Both the position numbers and the translations under genes were made by a program. A DNA stretch of 64,000 nt from Erinaceus europaeus (lineage: Eukaryota; Chordata; Mammalia; Eulipotyphla; Erinaceidae). This document shows positions 34,090 to 43,802 of this stretch, piece by piece (position 1 is the stretch's first letter; each line of letters begins with the position of its first letter). The stretch spans positions 13,299,659 through 13,363,658 of the forward strand of contig NC_080164.1 of NCBI RefSeq assembly GCF_950295315.1, given 5' to 3'. A model generated the notes under the pieces. The model searched no databases. It was not told the origin of the DNA and saw only the letters and a program-made list of their open reading frames with translations.

Positions 34090-34862
34090 CACCTGGGGAA
34101 GAAGGGTGATCACAGGAAGGAACCTAGCAAAAGACCTGGCAGCAGAGGGGCAATGAGGGTAGGTGGGAGAGAAGGGGTGGGATCAGATTATGGTGCCACC
34201 TCTAAATATACTACTCCGGCTGTAAGGATGAGTCTGAACTGAAACCATCTTAGAAAAAGCAGCCACAGGTAGCTGTCTACAGACCTGTTTGTCTGAATGC
34301 AGACCATAGATGTCTCCTTGTGAAGGTGCCCCCTCAATCCAGCTCCCAGTCCAGGAAAGCAGTGGCAGCCTTATTCTCAGGAATGGATGGCAGGGGTCTG
34401 CCTAGCACACCTTCTACAGGCCCTTAGCTTCCACTCGTTTTCCCAGATACTTGTCTTCCTACAATGTGCCTTGTCACTTCTCTGTAACTTTATCCCTCCC
34501 ACACACACAGTTCCTCAGTGATTCAGGAGCCTATTGATATAAGCTAAGTGCTTCTCTTCTTTTTCTTTGGCAGAGGGGGTGGGGTGGCTTTCTCTTTTTT
34601 GTCTGAAGATCCCATGTCATGCAAACCTTTTAACATCAGGGAAATATGGGAGCCTTTTATCCTGCTGATCTGCTTGCTGTCAGTTTCTCTCACCAGACCA
34701 ACCTCCAGACTTAGCAAGAGGGCAAAGGACAGCAGAGGAAAATTCTCCTCCCATACAGATGATAGATGATGAGGGAATCAAATCCCACCTCAGGACAGCC
34801 AGAGCTTCAAGATATTTCTTGGCTGAGTGAGGGCTGAGGCTGGGTCAATAGTGTGGCATTTG
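34090..34862. other. Unique sequence, no feature seen
   Basis: No repeat or exon recognised. Confidence 0.4.
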
Positions 34863-34863
34863 A

Positions 34864-35190
34864 ACTGCCCAGGGAGGCAGCACAGTGGCAAAGCACTGGC
34901 ATATTTTTATAAATTTTTTATTTGTAAAAAGGAAATATTGACAAAAACCACAGGATAAGAGGGGTACAACTCCACACAATTCCTACCACCAGAATTCCGT
35001 ATCCCATCCCCTCCCCTGATAGCTTTCCTATTCTTTATCCCTCTGGGAGTATGGACCCAGGATCATTATAGGGTGTGGAAGGTGGAAGGTCTGGCTTCTG
35101 TAATTGGGACTGACATCTTATAGGGTACTTTGTAAAATCCCCAGCCTTGCACATGTCTGAGTGATACTCTGGTTCATTCATCAATGAACA
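34864..35190 (+). repeat. 'C'-head SINE interrupted by family X
   Basis: GCCCAGGGAGGCAGCACAGT at the left and, after the X insertion, 'ttgcacatgtctgagtgata' and 'ctctggttcattcatcaatg' at the right match the 'C' SINE type seen at 28222. Confidence 0.6.
34903..35106 (-). mobile_element. Family X retroposon copy 5
   Basis: Reversed 3' portion: T-rich start, 'ggataagaggggtacaactc', 'cacacaattcctaccaccag', then CTCTGGGAGTATGGACCC (right arm reversed). Truncated before the left arm. Possible imperfect duplication ACTGGCATATTT / ACTGACATCTTA. Confidence 0.85.
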
Positions 35191-35204
35191 TTTTTGTTTG
35201 ATGT

Positions 35205-35372
35205 TTAAATTACTTATTTGTTATGAGAGAGTGAGAGGAAAGGGGAAAGGGCGGGGAGGGAGGAAGAGAGGGGGGAGAGTATCAGATCACTACTCAGATC
35301 TAGCGTAAGGTGGAGCTGGGGATTGAACTTGTGGCTTCTGAGTCCTCAGGCATGCAAGTTGCTACTCTGAAA
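35205..35372 (-). repeat. Degenerate tRNA-derived SINE
   Basis: GA-rich centre 35225-35280 and GGGGATTGAACTTGTGGC near 35317 (reversed B box) indicate an old SINE. Confidence 0.6.
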
Positions 35373-35607
35373 GAAAGACTTAGATATCTTCAAAACTTAA
35401 TAAATAGATCTTAATATAAAATAAAGTTAGCATTGGAGTCCACACCAGCATACTTTAGCTGTGATTAGCATATGGGTGAAGGGCTTGGTAAGGGGAGCTA
35501 ACTTCCAGAGGAATCTGGCATGGAACCAAATTCAAAAATCACAGTTATTCAAAGAGTCCAAAACACTATGAGGAAAAAAAATTGGGGATCCTCTCAAATT
35601 TGCTCTT

Positions 35608-35797
35608 TAGAGGGTAGAGAGATATCTGTCCCTATAGGTAGAGCACACACTTCAGCAAGCCTGGGGGGTCTGGCTAGGAGCCCCAGAACCACATGGGGGT
35701 ACAGTTCACAATACCCATGAAAGGTGGAGTGATGCTGAGATGTCTTTCCTTTCTCTACCTTTCTGTCACTCTAACCAAAATGAAAAGGAAAAAAAAG
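35608..35797 (+). repeat. Degenerate tRNA-derived SINE
   Basis: AGAGGGTAGAGAGATATCTG head, GAGCCCCAGAACCACATGGG, CT-rich stretch and A-rich end. Confidence 0.5.
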
Positions 35798-35935
35798 CAC
35801 ATGCATGAGGCCCCAACAGGCAGAAAATAAAGTAACTCTTCAGGCCTGAATTCAGATCTCAGAGAAGATTACCCATCAGATATGAACAAAGCCTGGTGGA
35901 AGGGTTTGTGTTCCACTATTTGGGAAGGAGAAACA

Positions 35936-35992
35936 GGTGTGTGTGTGTGTGTGTATGTGTGTAGGAAAAACAGGTGTGTGTGTGTGTGTGTC
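35936..35992. repeat. (GT)n microsatellite, two tracts
   Basis: Two GT runs separated by AGGAAAAACAG, which also precedes the first run; a local duplication of about 38 bp may have produced the pair. Confidence 0.9.
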
Positions 35993-35997
35993 TTCAT

Positions 35998-36310
35998 AGT
36001 GAAAATGAGGGTCTGCAGAAGCAACTCTATATATGGTTTCACACACCCAGAAGACATCGGGTGGACGCAACACCTGCCCAGGGCAACTTCTCTACTGGGA
36101 CTCAGAGCTGGCTCCAGCCAAGCACCAAGGGCTCGCCAGGGTTCTGACCTTTCCCTGCCATGGAGTCCCTGTGCCTGGCTTGCTCAACGTTTCCTGCTGT
36201 TTAACCACAGCCCGGTCTCCTCAGAAGCAGTTAGGGGCTTCCCCAATTTGTAGCTAACCTAGTCTTCCAGGACTTCTTAAGCAAAGGAAGGCTTGGGGAT
36301 TCCACAGACA
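35998..36310. other. Unique sequence, no feature seen
   Basis: No repeat or exon recognised. A plus-strand open frame beginning at 35882 spans the GT runs and continues here to 36253 without domain support. Confidence 0.4.
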
Positions 36311-36324
36311 AAGACAAGACATGA

Positions 36325-36606
36325 GGGAGTCCGGCGGTAGCGCAGAGAGTTAAGCGCAAGTGGTGCAAAGCACAAGGACCGGCATAAGGAACCCGGTTCG
36401 AGCCCCCAGCTCCCCACCTGTAGGGGAGTCGCTTCACAGGTGGTAAAGCAGATCTACAGGTGTCTGTCTTTCTCTCCCCCTCTCTGTATTCCCCTCCTCT
36501 CTCCATTTCTCTCTTTTCCTGTCCAACAGACATAGGTAATAACCACAATAATAACTACAACAATAAAACAACTAGGGCAACAAAAGGGAATATATATATA
36601 TATATT
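36325..36606 (+). repeat. ERI-type SINE, 'A' head, well preserved
   Basis: GGGAGTCCGGCGGTAGCGCA head with A box, intact B box GGTTCGAGCCC at 36395-36405, CT centre, AATAATAACTACAACAATAA tail and a short (TA)n. One of the least diverged SINEs here, so probably a recent insertion. Confidence 0.93.
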
Positions 36607-36859
36607 TTAAAAAGACATGACTCTGACGCCCTCCAACCTGGAGCAGGGAAGAGGTCCAAGTCTGGCTGAGTGGACTCTGGCTGCAAACTCACACTCCTAC
36701 TTCCCATGGCCACCTGCTCTGGACTGCAGCCCTTGTCAAGGGGCTTTGCCCATGCAGCTGACCTCAGAGGTGAATGTCTTACCCTCTTATGAGTATGGAG
36801 AGCATAATGGTGAGCACTGACTCCTAAAGCAAAAGCAGAGGGGAAGAAATCCAGGCTAA

Positions 36860-36974
36860 GGGGAGGGGATGAGATATGGAGTTCTGGTGGTGGGAATTGT
36901 GTGGAGTTGTACCCCTCTTATCCTATGGTTTTGTCAATGTTTCCTTTTTATAAATAAAAAAGAAAAAGAAAAAA
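36860..36974 (+). mobile_element. Family X retroposon copy 6 (very short)
   Basis: Only the last ~110 bp of the element, from GGGAGGGGATGAGATATGG to the A-rich tail. Perfect duplication AAATCCAGGCTAA (36847-36859 and 36975-36987). It shows that the 3' end alone is carried when 5' truncation is extreme. Confidence 0.92.
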
Positions 36975-37109
36975 AAATCCAGGCTAACAAAATATGCTTG
37001 GAACAGAGCTAGTCTTGCCCAGACCAAAACCCTGCTGGTGACTGGGCCTCATCCAGAGGGAAGCAGGAGAGGACCTCACTGATCAAATCAGACTACACAG
37101 TCTGATTAT

Positions 37110-37367
37110 TTGGCACAACCAGTTACATGCACATGGTACTAAGCACAAGGACCCCCACAAGGATTTGGGTTTGAGCCTCGGCTCCCCACCTGCAGGGGGA
37201 CACTTCACAAACAGTGAAGTAGATCTGAGATGTCTATCTTTCTCTCTCCATATCTACCTCCCCTTCCTCTCTCCATTTCTCACTGTCTTATCCAATAAAA
37301 TGGAAAAATTTTTGCCTCCAGTGATAACCCTGGAGGCAAAAATAAATAAATAAACAAATAAAAGTTT
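37110..37367 (+). repeat. ERI-type SINE, diverged, with partial 3' module
   Basis: CACAACCAGTTACATGCACA head remnant, GGGTTTGAGCCTCGGCTCCC near 37167, CT centre, and CCAGTGATAACCCTGGAGGC near 37318 followed by AAATAAATAAATAAACAAAT. Confidence 0.8.
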
Positions 37368-37639
37368 AAAAGTTTTTTTTTTTAAAGGTTTAGATGCTAG
37401 GAAATGCCAGAGGTTAACTCCAGTCATGGATAGGGAAATGGCAAGAAGAATGACCCCAAACTAGGGAAGGTCAACACCACATGGCCACGCTGTGTTACAG
37501 CAGGAAGGCCATAGGCTGCTTAGCCTCTTTCAGGAGTCTTCCAGTGAGTCTTCTCCTCCTTCCTGTAATAGTAGGATCTCATTTGTATATGCACTCATGC
37601 TGTTTTCATAAGACATGCCTTGGGGTCATTAAAAAATAA

Positions 37640-37968
37640 TAATAAAGGCAGACAACCTTACCAATGTGTCCCGGAGCCCTGCCTCCCCAGACCCTTGTCC
37701 CACTAGGTAAAGGGAGAGACAGGCTAGGAATATAGATCGACCTGTCAATGCCCATGTTCAGTGGAGAAGCAATTACAGAAGCCAGACCTTCCACCTTCTG
37801 CATCCCACAGTGACCCTGGGTCCATACTCCCAGAGGGATAAAAAATAGGAAAGTTATCCGGGGAGGGGAGGGGATACAGAGTTCTGGTGGTGGGAATTGT
37901 GTGGAGTTGTACCTTTCTTATCCTATGTTTTTTGTCTGTTTTTCCTTTTTATAAATAAAAATTCAAAG
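37640..37968 (+). mobile_element. Family X retroposon copy 7
   Basis: Begins near CAATGTGTCCCGGAGCCC and runs through the arms (left arm mutated, right arm TCCATACTCCCA near 37822) to TCCTTTTTATAAATAAAAA. It ends directly against an L1-like 3' fragment. Confidence 0.88.
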
Positions 37969-37971
37969 CAG

Positions 37972-38150
37972 AATTTGACTGGATTTAGAGTAGGGCACCA
38001 AAGTAAAAATCTCTGGGTTGAGGGTGAGAGTGGAAACTCGGCTTTGGGGTGGGGTGGGGGTTGGAACAGAGTCTTTTGGTGGTGAAAATGCTGTTTATAT
38101 ACACTCCTATTAAATTGTACTCATATAAATCACTATTTAATTAATTTGAA
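37972..38150 (+). repeat. LINE-1 3' UTR fragment
   Basis: 'aatttgactggatttagagt', 'agggcaccaaagtaaaaatc', 'tttggtggtgaaaatgctgt' and 'aaattgtactcatataaatc' parallel the L1 3' end at 14.8-15.0 kb. Sandwiched between X copies 7 and 8. Confidence 0.65.
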
Positions 38151-40350
38151 AGGGGATAATTGATTGAATGTCTCCAACTTTTTAATGCACAGACCATAGG
38201 CTGAGTTTTTGATATGTTGACTCTCTTAAAAGTGTAGACCAAGGAGAACAGAAGCAACCGGTGGCAAAGCTATAAACAAATAATATCAAAGAACATAAAC
38301 TATGGTGATGTTGTATATGATACAGTAAATCCTAACAAAGGGATTTTTCAAAGTTAACCTAATTGCCAAATAATATGATTATAGCAATAACTACCTATTG
38401 CCTTCTTAAACCCAAAGACAACACTTCCTCTATAGACCCTATATTTCCCCCAGTCCTGGAACCCCTAGGGTGGGGCTCACTTTCCTGCATGCTTCTCTCA
38501 ATTCATACCAAATGATATTGCATCTGCCGATCCCAGCCTAATCAATGCAACTAGTACCACCTCAGCATGCTCCATTTCAGACTGTGTCCAGAGACTCCAG
38601 GCATGGAATGGAAACCCTTCACCCTCATTACTTGAGTGAGACCTTTCTTTTCATAAGATTCTATAATTCCATTTCAAGTAGTTCACTTCCTAACATAGTC
38701 CCAAAACCTAGATATAGACTAGGTCTCATGAGATAGAGCATATGCTCACATGTATTCATAAATTAGAGCAAAATACATACCTGAAAGAAAAAATACACAA
38801 TAGTCTGCAGTGAGTCAGTATCAAGCTCATAATAAAATAGTGTCTACTTAGACATAGATACCCTCCTCATCTACTTCCTATTATAGTTCTCTCATTCAAT
38901 CCAAAGCTAACCTTATGAAAGCAAGACTGCAAAAGCTAAATAAGGGCAAGAGACTGGCATACTTAACAATGACTCTTTTATCACTATCAGGCCACCCCAT
39001 CAACTGGGACCCTATTGGGGAATTCTTGAGATTCCCAAACAGACATGATGGGCCTAGAGCGCAAATAAATCCCTCTCCCAAATGTTACCAGTCATCTCTA
39101 TCTGGAACAACACAATAGATCCCTTTGTGGGCCCCATAGGACCTTGCCCTCAACTTGGATCAACAATGGTAAAGAATGTTCCATCCTCCAAAGGGAGGCT
39201 GGACAACATACTCTATGCTACACCTAAGGAAGATGGGTCCTGAAATTGGAGCAGCTTGGAACATTCCTACTCATGACCACAGAATGTGAGCTCAGATCTA
39301 CAGGGATGCAGAGGTCACATAGACTCCTATGCTGAATATGGACTCCATATCAGATCAAATCGATAGGGTTTACAATCAACGATATTTATACACCTGTCCC
39401 ATATTTGGGAGCTACTTTCTTCCCTGATCCAGCTTTCTAGCCCTTTTTTCCAGCCATGACATCATCTTCCCAGACAATAACTTGGGCCCACCTACATATC
39501 AGATTTCAGGCTCAGGGGAAAGAAAATAAAAGTAGTATAATCATGAGCCCTTTGGAATATAATTAAAATAGGCCTACTAGCATTCTATAAAATGAAAACC
39601 CCCCACAACTCTTTATCTGAACTATTCCAGCCTTTAGATTCATAATTAGTGAACAACTTGTTTGGCATTATATGTTAACTCTCTTTTCAGCCACCAGGTT
39701 CCAGATGCTAGCATGATGCCAAGCAGACTTCCCTGGACAGATGACCCCACCAATGTGTCCTGGAGCCCTGCTTCCCCAGAGCCCCACTCAACTAGGGAAA
39801 GAGAGAGACAGGCTGGGAGTATGGATCGACCTGTCAATGCTCATGTTCAGCAGGGAAGCAACTACAGACCTTCCACTTTCTGCATCCCACAATGACCGTG
39901 GGTTCATACTTCCAGAGGGATAAAGAATATGAAAGCTGGAAGTCAGGCTGTAGCACAGCAGGTTAAGCGTACATGGCACAAAGAGCAAGGACCTGAATAA
40001 GGATCCTAGTTCAAGCCTCTGGCTCCCTACCTGCAGGGGAGTCACTTCATAGGTGGTGAAGCAGTTCTGCAGGTGTCTATATTTCTCTCCCCCTCTCTGT
40101 CTTCCCCTCCTCTCTCCATTTCTCTCTGTCCTATCTAACAATGAAAACATCAATAAAAACAACAATACTAACTACAACAACAATAAAAAAACAAGGGCAA
40201 CAAAAAGGGAAATTAAATAAATAAATAATAGGAAAGTTATCAGGGGAGGCGATGGGATACGGAGTTACAGTGATGGGAATTGTGTGGAGGTGTACCCCTC
40301 TTCTGCTATAGTTTAGTCATTGTTTCCTTTTTATAAATAATTTTTTTAAA
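38151..40350 (+). mobile_element. Family X retroposon copy 8 (longest)
   Basis: About 1.9 kb after removing a nested SINE at 39938-40224. 38990-39640 matches copy 2, 38618-38830 matches copy 3, and 39640-40340 is the common 3' region. The 5' part (38151-38600) is seen only here, so the true 5' boundary is uncertain. Left arm TGGGAGTATGGA at 39814-39825; the right arm has decayed. No open frame longer than about 77 codons, so apparently non-coding. Confidence 0.78.
39938..40224 (+). repeat. ERI-type SINE, 'A' head, inside X copy 8
   Basis: GGAAGTCAGGCTGTAGCACA head, CT centre and AACAAGGGCAACAAAAAGGG tail. Duplications near AAGAATATGAAAGCT and AATAATAGGAAAGTT show that it postdates the X element. 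Confidence 0.9.
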
Positions 40351-40364
40351 AAAAAACACCTTTT

Positions 40365-40634
40365 GGGAGTCAGGTGGTAGGGCCACAGGTTAAGTGCATG
40401 TGGCACAAAGCAAAGACCAGTGGAAGGATCCCAGTTCAAGCCCCTGGCTCCCCACCTGTAAGGTAGTCGCTTCACAAGTGGTGAAGCAGGTCTGCAGGTA
40501 TCTATCTTTCTCTTCCCCTCTCTATTTTCCCCTCCTCTTTCCATTTCTCTCTGTCCTATACAACAACAACAACATCATTAATAACTACAACAATAAAACA
40601 ACAAGGGCAACAAAAGGGAATAAATAAATATTTT
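40365..40634 (+). repeat. ERI-type SINE, 'A' head
   Basis: Starts GGGAGTCAGGTGGTAGGGCC, ends with AACAAGGGCAACAAAAGGGA and AATAAATA. Duplication AAAAAACACCTTTT (40351-40364) / AAAAAAACACTTTT (40635-40648). Inserted at the A tail of X copy 8. Confidence 0.92.
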
Positions 40635-40653
40635 AAAAAAACACTTTTATTTT

Positions 40654-41319
40654 CTCCAGGGTTATTGCTAGGGTTCAGTGACTGCACTATGAATCCACTA
40701 TTCCTAGAGGCCACCTTTCCATTTTTTTATTGCATAGGACAGAGAGAAATTGAAAGAGGAGGGGAAGGTGAGTAGAAAGAGAAAGATAGACACCTGCAGA
40801 CCTACTTCACTGCCGGGCTAGCTTCGCGGGCAGGAGACAGACGACCAGGGACTCATGGCTGAGCTGTATGCAGTATCTCTTTATTCATGTGGAATGCAGT
40901 GCAATCTAAGCCAATCTAAGCTATCTCTAATCACAATCCTGTCCTTATATATATATATATACTCGCCAAGTAGGGTGGAAACAGGATGTGATGTAGAGAT
41001 GATGGAGTGAAAAGAGATTGGTGAAAATCAGAGTGTACTAGGAGAGGGGGCGGAGCAAAAAGACCAGTGGGGATTAAACCAATGCCCTGGAGGCAGGGCA
41101 GTGCTCAGTTACCAGTGGTTTATGTAAATAGAATACAGTGTTAAGCAGGGGGGATTAAACCGATGAAACAGAAGGGGTCTTAGAAGCAGACCAACACTTC
41201 ACCACTTGTTAAGCAACACCCCCTGCAAGTAAGGAGCCCAGGGGACTCAAACTGGGAGCCTTGTGCAGGTCCTTGTATTATTGTGTGTGCTTAACCCGGT
41301 GTGCAACCTCCCAGCCCCA
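40654..41319 (-). repeat. ERI-type SINE, long form, split by an LTR
   Basis: Reversed 3' module at 40654-40712 (CTCCAGGGTTATTGCTAGGG ...), GA-rich centre to 40810, then after the LTR the head CTTCACCACTTGTTAAGC ... to CCCAGCCCC near 41318. Joining the two halves across the LTR gives one SINE. Confidence 0.9.
40811..41196 (-). mobile_element. Solo LTR, class II ERV-like, family 1 copy 3
   Basis: A 386-bp TG...CA element with perfect 6-bp duplication CTTCAC (40805-40810 and 41197-41202). Minus-strand signals in order: GC box (reversed GAGAGGGGGCGGAG near 41043-41056), TATA tract (40946-40971) and AATAAAGA (40878-40885). A GGTTTAATCCCC motif occurs twice in U3. It lies inside a SINE and is therefore younger than it. 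Confidence 0.93.
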
Positions 41320-41422
41320 AAATAAACATCTTTTTCCACCAGAAACCCACTATAACTGGAAGGTCATTCCTCATTACAGTTAGCAGAAAACAAAGCAAAA
41401 AAAAAAAAAAAAAAAGACAAGG

Positions 41423-41910
41423 ACCCCATAATGAATAGGAAAACTATCATGGCCTCGAGGGGATGGAATATGGAACTCTGGTGGTGGAAATTGTGTGGAA
41501 TTGTACCCCTCGTATCATATGGTCTTGTCGATATTTCTTATTTTATAAATAAATGTTTAGAAAGGGATCTGGCAGGTAGCACAGTGGGTTAAGCCCACAT
41601 GGAGCAAGAAGAACAGGGACTAGCTTAAGGACCCCAGTTTGAGCCCCCAGCTCCCCACCTGCGGGGGGGGGGGGGGCGCTTCACAAGTGGTTGAGCAGGT
41701 CTGCAGGTTTCTGTCTTCCTCTCCTCTCTCAATTTCTCTCTGTCCTATCCAACAACAACAGCAAGGGCAATAACAACAAGGGCTACAAAATGGGGGAAAA
41801 ATGGCCTCCAGGAGCAGTGGATTCGTAGTGCAGTCACCGAGCCACAAAGATAACCCTGGAGGCAAAAAAAAAAAAGTAACTAATTAAATAAGTAAATAAT
41901 AATTTTTTTT
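41423..41910 (+). mobile_element. Family X retroposon copy 9, tail interrupted by a SINE
   Basis: Short copy from CCCCATAATGAATAGGAAAA through CTCTGGTGGTGGAAATTGTG to ATTTTATAAATAAATG. The SINE at 41569 sits in its A-rich tail. Duplication AAAAAAAGACAAGG at 41409-41422 and 41911-41924 encloses both, so the SINE came later. Confidence 0.88.
41569..41876 (+). repeat. ERI-type SINE, 'A' head with extra 3' module
   Basis: GGATCTGGCAGGTAGCACAG head, a G run at 41665-41678, CT centre, AAC-rich middle, 3' module CTCCAGGAGCAGTGGATTCG ... ATAACCCTGGAGGC at 41813-41860, and a final A run. Confidence 0.92.
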
Positions 41911-41924
41911 AAAAAAAGACAAGG

Positions 41925-42425
41925 AGTCTGGGTCCTCCCTCAGAGGCATGAGCCAGGAGATGATGGCTCCCCTGTGCATACCTTGCCACGCTCAAGGCCC
42001 TGGCTTTGCACCCCTGCTACCATATGTGAACCTCATGAATAGCACAGCAGTTTCTCTGTGCATGGTGGAGCAGTCCTGTGGTCTCTGCTTTAGGACTCGT
42101 GCTGACATATACAAGAAGAGGAGTGCTGTACTCACCTCAGCATCACACTGTGGAGAGGACCCATCGTGTGAGAGACAGAGGGCTCCCTCAACCATGTGTG
42201 TTACCTGCGAGATTCTTCAAGCTCAGCAATCAGGGGAAATGGCAGTGTGCACACACAGCTCTCCCCAGCTCCGCAGAATGGAGTGTGTGGGGGGGCATCT
42301 TCCATAGGGGGCTCCTCTAACTGACCTCCCAGACCCCAAGTACTCTCACCCCACAGTCTGCATGTGTCCTCCCTAATTCGGGGCCATTTCTCCGTGTTGT
42401 TCCTCCACTGATGACTGAAATTAAT
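41925..42425. other. Unique sequence, no gene seen
   Basis: Open frames on both strands overlap without domain support. No repeat recognised. Confidence 0.4.
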
Positions 42426-42429
42426 CCCT

Positions 42430-42625
42430 GGCATTTCCCAACAGCTAAATCATCATAATCAAACTCTACAGCTGCCAGAGCTGCTGACTCAAACCCCCTA
42501 TGTATTCATGTGATATTTGCCGGGTAATTACAGAATGGAGGTAATTATATTCATGACTACATTACTTTCATAATTTCAGGGACCCAGAAATCACTTTTAA
42601 AAATGTTCTCGCAGGTCCAGAGTAG
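42430..42625. promoter_or_regulatory. Candidate conserved non-coding block with paired TAATTA
   Basis: Two TAATTA cores at 42525-42530 and 42542-42547 (17 bp apart), plus CATAATCAAA, TGTATTCATG and TTTCATAATTTCAG. Repeat-free and AT-rich within a GC-richer area. The motif pair would suit paired or neighbouring homeodomain sites. Enhancer role is inference. Confidence 0.32.
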
Positions 42626-43070
42626 AAACTGCTTCAACAAGGACCTCAAGCCCCTTCTCACAGTGCCTGTTCCTTCCCTCCCAGAGGTCATTCTCCTAGA
42701 GAGTCCCACTCACTCTTCAGCAGCTTCCCAATTCCTGGGGGAAAGGGGAAGGGTGGGTGTGCGGTGCAGGCTGAGGCTGAGCTAGACAGACTGGGGGTCA
42801 TAATGAACCATGAACCAGAGCGAGTTCCCTAGAGCAACACTAGCTAGGGCCAGAGGAGCCCTAAACACCCATGTGTTCTCGGGGGCTGGACACTGTGGAA
42901 ATACATTTCCTGTTCAGGCCACACAGTCCCACCCTGTCGCTGTTTTCCGGGCGCCTGTCACATGCTCACAAGGATCCCAGGCTCCATCTGTCTTGTTGCT
43001 CTGCTCACCCATGTGTGATAATCATCAATATATCTGAGAGACACGGTCAGGAGAGAAGGAAAGACATGAG
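42626..43070. other. Unique sequence, no feature seen
   Basis: No repeat or exon recognised. Confidence 0.4.
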
Positions 43071-43292
43071 GGGCCTGGCTGGCGGTGGCGCACCTGGTTA
43101 AGTGCGTGGATTCCCGTGTACAAAGACCCAGGTTCAAGCCCCCTACCCCCGCCTGTAGGGAGAAAGCTTCAGGAATGGTGAAGCAGTGCTGCAGATGCCT
43201 GTCTTTCTCTCCTTCTCTGTCTCCCCATCCCCTCTCAATTTCTCTCTGTTCTATCAGATTAAATAAAGTTTTAAGGAAAGAAAACAACACAA
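43071..43292 (+). repeat. ERI-type SINE, 'B' head, well preserved
   Basis: GGGCCTGGCTGGCGGTGGCG head, CAGGTTCAAGCCCCCTACCC near 43128, CT centre and ATTAAATAAAGTTTTAAGG tail. The reverse strand yields part of a 264-codon artefactual frame. Confidence 0.88.
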
Positions 43293-43304
43293 ACAATAGT
43301 GAAG

Positions 43305-43442
43305 AGTTGCCGCAGCACCAGCTAACCACCTGCGGTTCTCCTGGGCTGCCACTCAAGGGGCTCCCGTGTGGTGTTGGGTTTGAACCTAGTGTCTCTCGCA
43401 GCAGAGAAGTCATTCTACCAGGAGAGCTATCTCCTGGCTCCA
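43305..43442 (-). repeat. Degenerate tRNA-derived SINE
   Basis: GGGTTTGAACCTAGTGTCTC near 43376 (reversed B box), then GAGAGCTATCTCCTGGCTCC, the decayed head of an older SINE. Confidence 0.5.
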
Positions 43443-43800
43443 GACGGCTTTTTAAAGGCCTTGCTGCAAACTTCTGACTCTGTTCACATTCCCATTGGCC
43501 ACAGCGTGTCACAGGGTGCCACCACACCACAAAGGTACATGCTAGTGACAGCAACCCTGACCGGACAGCCTGGCCCAGCCCTGCACTGCCAGCTGCTCCC
43601 TGCTCCGAGGGGCACACGTGCCCCTGGGGACTGACTGGCCCCTCTGCCAGTGAGGCCACACTAGCGGGACCACAAGAGTAGCCAGGGCTGGGGTGCAGGA
43701 AGGACCCACTGCATGCCAGATGCTCCCCAGTACAAACCAAAGTGGCTAACAAATATCCCGAAGACAGGACAAAGCAAGCCCCTCCTCTTTCTCTTTCTGT
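43443..43800. other. Unique sequence, no feature seen
   Basis: No repeat or exon recognised. Confidence 0.4.
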
Positions 43801-43802
43801 TA

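Noticed and set aside
36340..36405. tRNA gene-like A and B boxes
   Set aside because: They are the promoter boxes of SINE heads; no cloverleaf with anticodon stem and 3' end is present, and the copies have SINE bodies and tails.
22088..41196. Two LTRs as the ends of one provirus
   Set aside because: Each LTR has its own distinct 6-bp duplication and there is no retroviral internal sequence between them, so they are separate solo LTRs.
42958..43752. 264-codon minus-strand open frame
   Set aside because: It reads backwards through a 'B' SINE and an older SINE; no domain, no initiator context.
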